Shown here one piece after another: positions 25,011-34,800 of a stretch of 64,000 bases of DNA. The translations under genes and the position numbers were made by a program. Within the stretch, counting starts at the first letter, position 1, and each line of letters begins with the position of its first letter. Source of the DNA: JAABVY01 sp964627935 (GTDB lineage: Bacteria; Zixibacteria; MSB-5A5; JAABVY01); NCBI GenBank assembly GCA_964627935.1, contig CAZVLB010000003.1, forward strand, positions 62,001 through 126,000, given 5' to 3'. The notes below the pieces were generated by a model. It made no database searches and was not told where the DNA came from. It saw only the letters and a list, made by a program, of their open reading frames with translations.

Positions 25011-26708
25011 ATGAAATCCACAAAGACTGTCATTGTATTGATGATCCTGTTTATCTCTGTTTTGCTGACATCCGGGCTTTCCGCCGAAAAGCAATGGACG
25101 ATAATGGTTTACTGCTGTGCCGACAACAATCTCGATATGGCCGGGGTTAATGATCTGAATGAAATCGAACTCTCCGGCTCCGATTCAAATGTAAATATTA
25201 TCTTTTTACTGGACAGGTGGGGCATGGATGACACTCATCTTTATTATGTCGAACATGACCCCAATGGCGAGCCCTACGGCAATGACAATAATACCATCTC
25301 AACCAAACTGGATTCGCTGGCGCCCTGGATGGCGGTCGAGGAGGATATGGGCAACCCGCAGACACTAAAGGATTTCCTGCTTTGGTCGCTGGAGAACTAC
25401 CCGGCCGAACATTACCTGCTTTCGATCTGGGATCATGGCTCGGGCATCTTCAAGGAAGAGGAAAGCTTTTTCACCAAGGGTGAATGCTGGGATGATAACG
25501 GCGGCAATCCCGAAGATTATATCGATCTGCTGGAATTCAAAAATGTGCTCGCTTCAGCCCATGCCCAGCTGGGGCGCAAAATCGATATTGTCGGGCATGA
25601 TGTCTGCGTCGCGGGCCAGTTTGAAACCCATTACCAGGCCAAAGACTTTGCCAACATAAGCATAGCTTCGTCAGACAATGAGCCATTCGACGGCTGGGAT
25701 TATGAGGGGCCGTTTATGCTGCTCAAAAATGATCCCATGATGACCCCGGAGACACTGGCCTATCATATAGTACAGTACTATTACGACTGGTACGGCCCGG
25801 AGACATTCTGCTGCAATACCCAGGCGGCCTGCGACCTGCGCGTTTTGGAAAGCGATTTTATGCCGGCCTTTGAACAGTTCTGCCTGTCGGTGATGGAAAA
25901 TTTCAATTCCAGCTTTATGCAGATCATGTCCGCCCGGGGAAGTGCCGCCCGCTATAACGGCCCCAATTACGATTTGTGGAATTTTGCCGAGACACTGGAA
26001 GCGGATACTCATCTTCCGCAGGAACTTCGTGATGCGGCCTCGAACCTGATCAGCGCCCTGCAACTGACATTCATTCATAATATGACCGGCAATTATACCG
26101 ATGGCCACGGATGCACAATCTGGTTTCCGGATAACGGCAGCCAGCATGGCGATTACGCCGATTACCTGAACAAGATTGATTTTTCCGAAACAATCTGGAT
26201 TCAGCTATTGAGCGTTTTTGCGGGTGAGATGGTTATCGCCACGCAGGAATGCGCCGAGGGCTATGTCAATTCCGAGTACGAGCAAAAATTCAGCACATTC
26301 AACGGCACTCCTCCCTACCACTGGGAAAAGACAGTCGGGCAGTTGCCATATGGCCTGCAGCTTGTTGATGGTGATACTGCAGTAATCAATGGCACACCTA
26401 CATATGCGGCCGAATTCGGCTTTACCCTCAAGGTCACGGATTCATCCAATCCGCCCCGTCATGCATCACGTCATTTCTACCTTACAGTCAATCCACCATT
26501 GCCGATAACCGGTGACCCCAATGGTTCCGGGGATATCGATGTGGCCGATGCGATGTACCTGATTAACTATCTGTTTACGGGTGGGGAGGCTCCTGATCCG
26601 TATCTTACCGGTGATGTCGATTGTAATGATACTGTCAACCTGCTGGATATTATCTACCTGATAAATTATATTTTCCGTGATGGTCCCGAGCCCTGCCAGA
26701 GTTTTTAG
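25011..26708 (+). CDS. secreted clostripain-family (C11) cysteine protease with dockerin-like repeats
   Basis: 565 residues from the ATG at 25011, chosen for its AAGGTGAG ribosome site and because it directly starts the signal peptide (MKSTKTVIVLMILFISVLLTSGLSA). The C11 fold is marked by WTIMVYCCADNNLD, catalytic His142 in WDHGSG and catalytic Cys199 in GHDVCVAG. A putative Ig/cadherin-like domain follows (FNGTPPYHWEKTVGQLPYGLQL..GFTLKVTDSS), then two dockerin-like repeats (GDPNGSGDIDVADAMYLINYL, GDVDCNDTVNLLDIIYLINYIF). Clostripains cleave after Arg/Lys and are often self-activated. Convergent with the tricorn gene 32 bases downstream. Confidence 0.92.
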   Translation: MKSTKTVIVLMILFISVLLTSGLSAEKQWTIMVYCCADNNLDMAGVNDLNEIELSGSDSNVNIIFLLDRWGMDDTHLYYVEHDPNGEPYGNDNNTISTKLDSLAPWMAVEEDMGNPQTLKDFLLWSLENYPAEHYLLSIWDHGSGIFKEEESFFTKGECWDDNGGNPEDYIDLLEFKNVLASAHAQLGRKIDIVGHDVCVAGQFETHYQAKDFANISIASSDNEPFDGWDYEGPFMLLKNDPMMTPETLAYHIVQYYYDWYGPETFCCNTQAACDLRVLESDFMPAFEQFCLSVMENFNSSFMQIMSARGSAARYNGPNYDLWNFAETLEADTHLPQELRDAASNLISALQLTFIHNMTGNYTDGHGCTIWFPDNGSQHGDYADYLNKIDFSETIWIQLLSVFAGEMVIATQECAEGYVNSEYEQKFSTFNGTPPYHWEKTVGQLPYGLQLVDGDTAVINGTPTYAAEFGFTLKVTDSSNPPRHASRHFYLTVNPPLPITGDPNGSGDIDVADAMYLINYLFTGGEAPDPYLTGDVDCNDTVNLLDIIYLINYIFRDGPEPCQSF

Positions 26709-26718
26709 CTCCGGCAGG
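26692..26718. terminator. weak hairpin at the convergent gene junction
   Basis: CCTGCC pairs with GGCAGG, with an inner GAG/CTC stem across one mismatch, spanning the stop codon of the C11 gene. No uridine run follows directly on either strand, so termination activity is uncertain. Confidence 0.3.
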
Positions 26719-26740
26719 ACATCCAGGATACTTTTAGATT

Positions 26741-29700
26741 TTACCAGTCACGTGGTTCGGGCGGGCCCGGCTTGGGCGGTAATGTTTTCGGCTCGGTCCT
26801 GATCTTCTCCAGAACCATATCTATCGCCTTCTCCAGTTGTGGGTCACGGCCCTTCATGACCATCTGCGGATCCTGCTCGATCTCGATATCCGGCGCAACG
26901 CCGACATTTTCCATGATCCATTCCCCTTCCATGCTGTAGCTTCCACCGCCGGGGACATACAGGTAACCGCCATCTGTCAATGGCCTGTGGCCGCCGATCC
27001 CTATCACGCCTCCCCAGGTACGTTTGCCGATCAATGGTCCCAGACCATATTCGCGGAAATAATAAGGGAATATATCGCCATCAGAACATGAGAATTCATT
27101 TATCAGGCAGGCCATATGGCCATGAAACGCCACGCTGGGATATGTGCCCACCCAGTTATGACGACCCGCGCCCATACCAACGACCACTCGCCTGAGTCTG
27201 TCCAAAGCGAGCTGTGAAACGAAACCGCCACCATTGAAGCGCACATCTATAATCAGTCCCTGCTTCTTGTGTTGATAATAGAACTGGCGGGCAAATTCAT
27301 TCAGTCCGAATGATCCCATATCGGGAATATGTATATATCCGATCTTGCCATCGGATAATGAATCCACAATTGCCCGTCTTTCCTCGACCCAGTTGTAGTA
27401 CCACAGCGATTCCTCGCTTTTAATCGGTTTGACTTCGATCTCATAGGCTTCGTTGCCGTTTGCAAACGGCCCTATTTTCAGCCGGACCATCTGATCAGCC
27501 TTATTGACCAGCAGTTTATATGGATTGGTATTGATGTCTAAATCCCGGCCATCGATCTGGAAGATGTAATATCCTTCTTTGGCCTTGATTCCCGGTTCTG
27601 TCAATGGCGAACGGAGGTTTTCCTCCCAGTTTTTGCCTTTATAAATCCGGCCAATTTGATATAATCCGGAACCTGAATCGGCGACAAAATTGACACCCAG
27701 CAGTGCGACTTCATCCGATTTCGGCTTATAATAATCTCCCCCGCCGACATATGTATGCGAACAGGCCACCTCGCCGATCAATTCGCCGATTATATAAATC
27801 AAATCCCACCTGTGGGAGGCATGTTGTACCAGGGGCTGATATTTTTCCTTCATGGCCGGCCAATCCATGCCATGCATATCGGGATCGTAGAAGAAATCAC
27901 GCATCCGGCGCCATGACTCGGCAAACATCTGCTGATATTCCTCGCCTCGATCCAGGTACATATCCATGCCGTTCAATTTGAGTGCGCCCTCGGATTTATC
28001 GCCCTTTTCCGCATGAGCATCATTGATAAAATAATTATCCCCGGATTTGATCAGGATTTTCTTGTTATCCGCGGAGAATGTGTAGCCGCTGACATTTTCA
28101 AGAAAGAGCTTGTCCTCTTCCTTTTCAAAATCAAAATAGCGCAATTCTCGTTTTTCCTCTTCATCCTTTTTACCGGACAGGCCAGAGTATGGGTTGGCAA
28201 AATAGTATATGCGCCCATTGATAGCTGTCAGGCCATAGTAATTGCCGGATTGAATCGGTATCTGCACCTGCCGTTCGAAAATACCGTCCAGATCGATTTT
28301 TACTGTCGGTACCTGTTTATCTTTCTTTTCGTCGTCTTTTTTATCTTGATCATCCCCGTTGAATTCCACCTCATCGGATTCGGGGGCAAATGGTGATTCC
28401 GTACCAGCTATAAGCAGAATGGCGTAGATACCATCCATGCCGTTATAGACGAAATTGAACTCATAATCACCGGTTTCGGCATTAAATGTGCGTTTGGAGA
28501 TGAAATAGATATACTTGCCGTCGGTCGAAAAGACCGGATTGAAATCATGATACATACCGCCGCTTAATCTAAACACCTGGTTCTTTTCCAGCGAATATGC
28601 GAAGATTGATTTTATAGATGTTGTTTCGGGGTATTTGGTATAGACCAGCCATTTGGAATCGGGCGACCATGAATAGTCCATGATCTGCGTCTTTTCGTGA
28701 GTATCAGCGACAGTAATCTGCCGGCTGGCAACATCAAGGATGTACAGATTGGTGTTGGCATCGGCATAGGCCAGCTTTTTCGCATCGGGCGACCAGCGCG
28801 GTTCATAAAGCCACCCGATTCTATCATCGGTTAGCTGAATTTCATCCCCGCTTCCATCCTGGGCAATCAGGTATATCTCATCTTCGCCGGTTTTATCCGA
28901 GACATATACAATATGTTTGCCATCCGGCGACCAGCTCGAATATTTTTCGTTGATACCGGTTGAGTTAGTCAGATTGCGGGTATTGCCTTCTTCCGCCGGC
29001 AATGTAAACACCTCGCCACGCGCGCACATCACGGCCCGGTTGCCATGCGGCGAGAGACCGTAATCCAGAATCTTATCGGAAACATTGACATGCTCAGGCC
29101 GAATCAGCCTCCTGTCGGCACCAAGCTCTATGGATACTTTGCTGATACTTTCATCGGCGAGACTCAGAAGATACAGGTAACCGCCATTTTCGTAGATAAT
29201 ATGGTTCGGTCCCAGAGATGGCCAGCGCACGTCATAATTGTCGTAGGTTGTTACCTGGCGAATCTCCTTGCTGTCGATTTCATAGCAATAGAGATTCAAT
29301 GTGCCGCTCCTGTCCGAATTAAAATAGATGCGATTCTGATGCCACATGGGCATATTGTCCGTGCCAACCCAGTCGGTCAGTTTTTCGCGCTCAAATGTCT
29401 TCAGGTCATAAATATATATGTCCTGTGCCATGCCGCCCTTGTAGCGTTTCCATGTGCGAAAATCCCGGTACTTGGGGCAATAGGCGATTTTGCTTTCATC
29501 CGGCGAAAACGATGCAAACCCGCCTTTGGGCACCGGCAACTCCTGCGGCAGACCGCCATTGATATCAGCCAGCATCAACTTGCCCGACCAGACATCGCTG
29601 ACATGCCTGCGTGAACGGAAAAGCACCTTCTGGCCATCGGATGTCCAGTCCATGACTATATGTTCCGGGCCCATCCTCTCTGATGTTTGCGGGATCGCCG

Positions 29701-30019
29701 GGTGATAGGTCAGCCGTGTCGGCTCACCACCGCTTGCCGGCATAAAATAAACATGCGTGTTACCATCATACTGACCGGTAAATGCAATCGATCGTCCATC
29801 CGGTGAAAATCTGGCAAATATCTCGAGCCCCGGATCGGTCGTGATCCTGCGAGCAAGACCACCCTCGATCGGCACGGTCCAGATATCTCCGGCATATGAA
29901 AATGCAATCATGTCAGCGGAAACATCGGGAAACCTGAACAGCCTGTCCTCGGCCGACAGTGATGCTGTCAAAAAAACAAATAATAGTAGAATTATGGGTA
30001 GATTTATTCTGTGAGCCAT
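26741..30019 (-). CDS. tricorn-type protease (S41), secreted
   Basis: 1092 residues with signal peptide (LPIILLLFVFLTASLSA). The N-terminal ~540 residues are TolB/WD40-like beta-propeller blades with repeated W-SPDGK motifs (FARFSPDGRSIAFTGQYDG, YSSWSPDGKHIVYVSD, YEPRWSPDAKKLAYADA), interrupted by an acidic-lysine linker (DDQDKKDDEKKDKQ). Then come the helical C1 domain, a PDZ domain and the C-terminal S41 catalytic domain. Expected catalytic residues are seen as the S-H pair in ACSHTYVGGG, the nucleophile Ser in NEFSCSDGD and the Glu in MENVGVAPD. Tricorn cleaves medium-length peptides, which fits scavenging of products of the neighbouring secreted proteases. Monocistronic. Confidence 0.94.
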   Translation of the reverse strand: MAHRINLPIILLLFVFLTASLSAEDRLFRFPDVSADMIAFSYAGDIWTVPIEGGLARRITTDPGLEIFARFSPDGRSIAFTGQYDGNTHVYFMPASGGEPTRLTYHPAIPQTSERMGPEHIVMDWTSDGQKVLFRSRRHVSDVWSGKLMLADINGGLPQELPVPKGGFASFSPDESKIAYCPKYRDFRTWKRYKGGMAQDIYIYDLKTFEREKLTDWVGTDNMPMWHQNRIYFNSDRSGTLNLYCYEIDSKEIRQVTTYDNYDVRWPSLGPNHIIYENGGYLYLLSLADESISKVSIELGADRRLIRPEHVNVSDKILDYGLSPHGNRAVMCARGEVFTLPAEEGNTRNLTNSTGINEKYSSWSPDGKHIVYVSDKTGEDEIYLIAQDGSGDEIQLTDDRIGWLYEPRWSPDAKKLAYADANTNLYILDVASRQITVADTHEKTQIMDYSWSPDSKWLVYTKYPETTSIKSIFAYSLEKNQVFRLSGGMYHDFNPVFSTDGKYIYFISKRTFNAETGDYEFNFVYNGMDGIYAILLIAGTESPFAPESDEVEFNGDDQDKKDDEKKDKQVPTVKIDLDGIFERQVQIPIQSGNYYGLTAINGRIYYFANPYSGLSGKKDEEEKRELRYFDFEKEEDKLFLENVSGYTFSADNKKILIKSGDNYFINDAHAEKGDKSEGALKLNGMDMYLDRGEEYQQMFAESWRRMRDFFYDPDMHGMDWPAMKEKYQPLVQHASHRWDLIYIIGELIGEVACSHTYVGGGDYYKPKSDEVALLGVNFVADSGSGLYQIGRIYKGKNWEENLRSPLTEPGIKAKEGYYIFQIDGRDLDINTNPYKLLVNKADQMVRLKIGPFANGNEAYEIEVKPIKSEESLWYYNWVEERRAIVDSLSDGKIGYIHIPDMGSFGLNEFARQFYYQHKKQGLIIDVRFNGGGFVSQLALDRLRRVVVGMGAGRHNWVGTYPSVAFHGHMACLINEFSCSDGDIFPYYFREYGLGPLIGKRTWGGVIGIGGHRPLTDGGYLYVPGGGSYSMEGEWIMENVGVAPDIEIEQDPQMVMKGRDPQLEKAIDMVLEKIRTEPKTLPPKPGPPEPRDW

Positions 30020-30093
30020 TTGACCTCCTGGCAGATGAATTTACTATTATATAAAATATACAGACCCATTGCTGACTATAAAATACGAAAAGA

Positions 30094-30122
30094 TTGACAT
30101 CACGGTTTCATGCTGATATCAT
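30094..30122 (+). promoter_or_regulatory. sigma-70 promoter for acpS
   Basis: TTGACA (30094-30099), a 17-base spacer and TATCAT (30117-30122): a perfect -35 and a five-of-six -10. Transcription would begin near 30129, some 30 bases before the TTG start at 30160. That argues against the longer ORF starting at 30094. Confidence 0.75.
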
Positions 30123-30159
30123 TAAGCTGAATATATATCCGAACGACTGCGAGGACAAA

Positions 30160-30546
30160 TTGCAGAGCGATTTTTTTGAAAAAAATGTGAGCCTGGGTGT
30201 TGATATCGAGGCCATAGCCCGTTTCGAGGAGATGATCAAACGCTTCAAACGGGAAACCATGCGTCGAATTTATACGGAATACGAGATGAAATACTGCTTC
30301 TCGAAAAAGAACCCGGCACCCAGCCTGGCGGCCCGCTTTGCCTTTAAAGAGGCCGCATTCAAGGCGCTGTCGCCGCTTGGTCTGAAAATCTACAACCGCC
30401 AGGTGGAAATAAGAAACAGCCCCTCGGGTGCGCCTGTGGCACAATTTATTTCCGAGGAGTTGAATAAAAAATATCTTCTCAAAGTCACATTGTCACACAG
30501 CAAGAGCGATGCTATCGCTGTGGTCATGGCAATTCGCAGAGATTAG
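30160..30546 (+). CDS. acpS: holo-[acyl-carrier-protein] synthase
   Basis: 128 residues from a TTG at 30160 with GAGG five bases upstream; this start also lies downstream of the promoter and gives the usual AcpS length. The family blocks are the metal-binding Asp in LGVDIEAIARFEEMI and the Glu in RFAFKEAAFKAL, with a C-terminal VTLSHSKSDAIAVVMA. The enzyme transfers the phosphopantetheine arm of CoA to a serine of acyl carrier protein in the cytoplasm. It converges on kbl with a 4-base overlap of the two coding ends. Confidence 0.93.
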   Translation: MQSDFFEKNVSLGVDIEAIARFEEMIKRFKRETMRRIYTEYEMKYCFSKKNPAPSLAARFAFKEAAFKALSPLGLKIYNRQVEIRNSPSGAPVAQFISEELNKKYLLKVTLSHSKSDAIAVVMAIRRD

Positions 30547-31790
30547 TTTTTGGCCTTATACATCTCCACGATCTGATCCATATTTTTGCCAAGTATATCG
30601 TATTTTGTACCGATCTTCGTGAATGCATCGATAGCCTTATCGAGATGTTTTTTCTCATGCGCGGCCGAAAGCTGTACACGAATCCTGGCCTGTCCGCGCG
30701 GCACAACCGGGAATGAGAACCCGATGACATAGATGCCCTCTTTGAACATATCGGCGGCCATGTTTTTGGCCAGACGAGCATCACCCAGCATAATCGGCAC
30801 GATTGGATGAACGCCGGGACGAATATCAAAACCGGCATCGGTCATCTTCTCGCGAAAATATTTGGTATTGCTGTTGAGTTGCTGGCGAAGCTCGGACGTG
30901 GCCGTGAGCATTTCCAGCACCTTGAGGCTGACACCGACTACGACCGGGGCCACTGTGTTGGAGAAGAGATAGGGACGGCTGCGCTGGCGCAGAAGCTCGA
31001 TTACACGGGCCCGTCCGCTGGTAAAGCCACCTGAGGCGCCGCCCAAGGCCTTGCCCAGGGTGCTGGTGATAATATCAATCTTGCCCATTACATTATGATA
31101 TTCAATGCTGCCGCGTCCGCTCTCGCCAACAAAGCCGGTGGCATGAGAATCATCGACCATAACAAGCGCATTGTATTTTTCAGCCAGAGCCACGATATCC
31201 TTCAGATTGGCGATATCGCCGTCCATGGAAAACACGCCATCGGTGGCAATCAGACGCACTTTCTTGTCCTGGGTTTCCTTCAGGTTTTTCTCGAGATCAT
31301 CCATATCGGCATGCTTGAACCTGCGCCGATCGGCCTTGCACAGACGGATCCCGTCGATAATGCTGGCATGATTTAAGGCATCCGAGATAACGGTATCATC
31401 TTCGTCGAGTAGAGTCTCAAACAAACCGCCGTTGGCATCAAAACAGGAAGAGTACAAAATCGTGTCATCGGTGCCCAGGAACTCGGCGATTTTCTGTTCC
31501 AGTTTCTTGTGTATATCAAGCGTGCCGCAGATAAAACGCACTGAGGACATGCCATAGCCGTATTTTCCCAGTGTTTCCTGGCCGGCTTTGATCAGTTCAG
31601 GATTATTGGCCAACCCTAGGTAATTGTTGGCGCAGAAATTTATAACCTCCATCGGCGGTCCGCCCGGCTCTGAGGCTTTAATGTCGGCCGATTGCTGGGA
31701 TGATATCAAAAGTTCGTCCTTATAGAGGCCGTCATCCCTGATCGATTGAATTATCTGATCGTATTTTGTGATTGATTCGGTAAATGCCAT
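30543..31790 (-). CDS. kbl: glycine C-acetyltransferase (2-amino-3-ketobutyrate CoA ligase)
   Basis: 415 residues, alpha-oxoamine synthase family (fold type I PLP enzyme). Key blocks: NFCANNYLGLANNPELI, GYGMSSVRFICGT, DALNHASIIDGIRLCKA, the PLP-pyridine Asp in MVDDSHATGF, and the Schiff-base Lys247 in TLGKALGGASGG. The sequence agrees with Kbl rather than BioF or HemA (HADMDDLEKNL, GGFTSG). It splits 2-amino-3-ketobutyrate with CoA into glycine and acetyl-CoA, usually after threonine dehydrogenase; no tdh gene is in the window. It lies 98 bases downstream of the giant PAS kinase on the same strand. Confidence 0.94.
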   Translation of the reverse strand: MAFTESITKYDQIIQSIRDDGLYKDELLISSQQSADIKASEPGGPPMEVINFCANNYLGLANNPELIKAGQETLGKYGYGMSSVRFICGTLDIHKKLEQKIAEFLGTDDTILYSSCFDANGGLFETLLDEDDTVISDALNHASIIDGIRLCKADRRRFKHADMDDLEKNLKETQDKKVRLIATDGVFSMDGDIANLKDIVALAEKYNALVMVDDSHATGFVGESGRGSIEYHNVMGKIDIITSTLGKALGGASGGFTSGRARVIELLRQRSRPYLFSNTVAPVVVGVSLKVLEMLTATSELRQQLNSNTKYFREKMTDAGFDIRPGVHPIVPIMLGDARLAKNMAADMFKEGIYVIGFSFPVVPRGQARIRVQLSAAHEKKHLDKAIDAFTKIGTKYDILGKNMDQIVEMYKAKN

Positions 31791-31888
31791 CGTCTATCTC
31801 TCCATATGATTCGTTGATATATTTCAGATCAATTCAGGGAAAGATATGCAGACAGCCCGTGATTGTCAACTTGGAGAATATATGTGCG

Positions 31889-34800
31889 CTATTCAATCGG
31901 CACGCTGACTGTAAACCTGGAGCCCTGGCCGGGAGCGGAATCAATATCCAGCTTGCCCTTGAGGATATTCACCCGTTCTATAATATTAATGATTCCCATG
32001 CCGCGGATCCGATGGCCCGGATCGAAAATCTTCTTGATGTCAAAACCCTGGCCGTTCTCATCTATACGAATCTCCAGCTGGGAATCTCGCCGGGAGCCTT
32101 TGAATGCAATCTGATCGGCATCGGAATGCTTCTGGATATTGATCATGATTTCCTGGATGACACGGAAGAAATGCACCTCTTTGGACGGTTCCAGATTGGG
32201 CAGCCCCTTTTCCATCTCGATTGCAACTTCCAGATCGGCTTTCTTGCTGAAATCCTTCAGGTACCAGTCTATGGTTGGCCACAGGCCCAGATTGTCGAGA
32301 ATGACAGGACGAAGGTTGGCGGAAATCTGACGCAGGTCGGCAATTGTTTCCGAGACAAGATTCGAGGTCGAACGAAGCCCGGAAAAAGCCGTCTCAGGGT
32401 TACTCTTAATTGTGCTGAGCAGATTCTGAAGCTGTAATTTGATCACACTTAATGATTGCCCGATTGAATCATGCAGTTCCATCGATATCCTGCGCCGCTC
32501 CTCCTCCTGCACCTTGATCACATCGCCGGTAACATCACGCAACACATCCCTTTGATTTTTCAGGGCAAGCTCAGCCTTTTTCTTTTCAGTGACATCCAGC
32601 CCGATACCCCAGACAGTGAACCCGGGAACCGCAATCTGGCTGGAAACAGAATACCATGATATAATTTTTTCCTCACCGGATTTGGTTATTATATGCCATT
32701 CCCAGTTATCATCTTTGCTCCTGCTGCGGCTCAGCTTGTCCATTACAGCCTTGCTTTCCTGCGATCCACGACAGAGTTTTTTGAGCGCATCGCTGCGATT
32801 CAGGATCTCAGAGCTTTTGTATCCCGTGATTTTTTCCGCGGCGCGGTTCCAGGCGATTATATTCATTTCCTCGTCAAAGGCGATTGCCATAACCGGCAGA
32901 TGTTCGAAAATCAGCCTTAACCTGTCTCGCTCCTCGATTAGTGCCGTCTCGGCATGCATGCGGTCGGTGATGTCAATAACCATCGCAAGTATGGCGCTTT
33001 CACCTTCGAACTGTATGAGCTTACTGAAATGGTCTATCCAGCGCATTTCTCCCCTGCTGGTATATATCCGAAACGCGGCGTGATGTTCGTCTTCATCCCG
33101 GGAAGGGCTTTGATCAGTATACTTTTGCCTGACATACTGCACGTCATCCGGATGAATCAGTTTCAGGCCGTCTTCCAGTGACCATTCTCTTACCTGGTCA
33201 AGCGGATACCCGGCCAGGTCGGCTACTGCCTGGTTGGCAAACTTGAACTGGTTATTCTGCACAATCACTATGCCCAGCATGGATTGCTCCGAAATCTGCC
33301 GGAATTTTTCTTCGCTTTCGCGCAGGGCCTGTTCGGCCCGCTTACGTTCTGTGATATCAATCGCCGTAGCGGAGATGTATATCGGCTTACCTTCGTTGTC
33401 GCTGATAACCGTGGAACTCATCAGGGTGGGAAATTCAGTACCATCCTTTTTCATATGCCAGACCTCAATGGTCGATGTCTTACCTGTTTTCTTGAGGTTT
33501 TCTACCAGGAACCTGACCCGTGGCAATTGCTGAGGACTGTGCAGGATTTCGAGGCTTTTGCCGATCAGGTAATCTTCGCTGTAGCCATGCATCTTTGCCC
33601 ACGATTCATTGACATAAACCAGACGTCCGTTCATATCGGCTATGGCCGTTCCATAGGCGGCCAAATCGGAAATCGTCTTGAATTTCTGTATTTCCTCTTC
33701 GGCCCTGATCCTTTCGGTTATATCATCCACCATCTCGATAGCATAAATGACCTCACCATCCTGATTTTTTATCGGCGAAGAGATGATTTTGTAGTTCCTG
33801 ATTTCATCTCCCCGGGGGGTTTCCGAGATATCTTCATGAACCCGGCCATCCTGTATCGTTCTTATTGTAGGACAATATGAACAGACTCTTTCCCTGGGAG
33901 GATTATTATAGGCCCGGAAACATACCGGATTCTGATCGACATCGATATCCGGAAACCATTCACGCATCTGCTTATTGAGCGATAGTATGCGCATATCCGG
34001 GCTGATCAATGAGATTCCAATACCTATATTATCGATAACACTGCGGTATTTCTCTTCCGATTCGCGCAGTTTTTCCTCGGATTGTTTGCGCTCGCTGATA
34101 TCCCTGACAATCGCCCACATACCATTCGGCTCGCCGGCATTGTCGCGCATCAGGTATGTTCTCAATTCGACCGGGAATATGCGACCTTTGCTGTCGATGT
34201 ATTCCTTTTCGTAGATTTCCGAATAGCCCCTTTTGAGAACCTGTTGTTTGAGAATTTTTTCCTCGATTTTATGCCATTTTTTTGGGGTAATATCCTGGTA
34301 CGACAGCTTTCCTATTTTGTCTCTGGGATAGCCCAGCATTGTTGCAAAGATATCGTTAATTTCAATGATCTTTCCATCCATGTCAACCTGGGCGAATCCA
34401 TCCATGAGGCTGTCGTAAAGATTGCGGTATTTCTGCTCGGAGGCCCGGATCCTGAATTCATTGCGGCGTCCCGCCGTAACTTCACGGTCGATAGCATAGA
34501 TCAGGATTCGTTCGCCGATGATAACCGGGGCGGCCTCATAGTCGATATAATTTTCAGCGCCATCCGGACGTTTCCATGAAAACGTTCCCTTATAAAGCCG
34601 GCCCTTCTCGGCATGTTTCCTGATTTCACCACGGCGCCGGGGGGAATTATCGCCAATCTGCAACTTGCGCACATCCCCGATCTGTAGAAGTTCCTCTTTA
34701 TCCCGCCCTGAAAATTCCACATATCTGTCATTGCATTCAATCAGTTTCAGCCTGTCCGATCCGAAACGGCGCTCGAAAACCGCAATGCCATCGCTGGTGT

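Noticed and set aside
30094..30159. acpS starting at the TTG at 30094
   Set aside because: That TTG is part of a strong -35 element, and a better start with a ribosome site lies downstream of the promoter.
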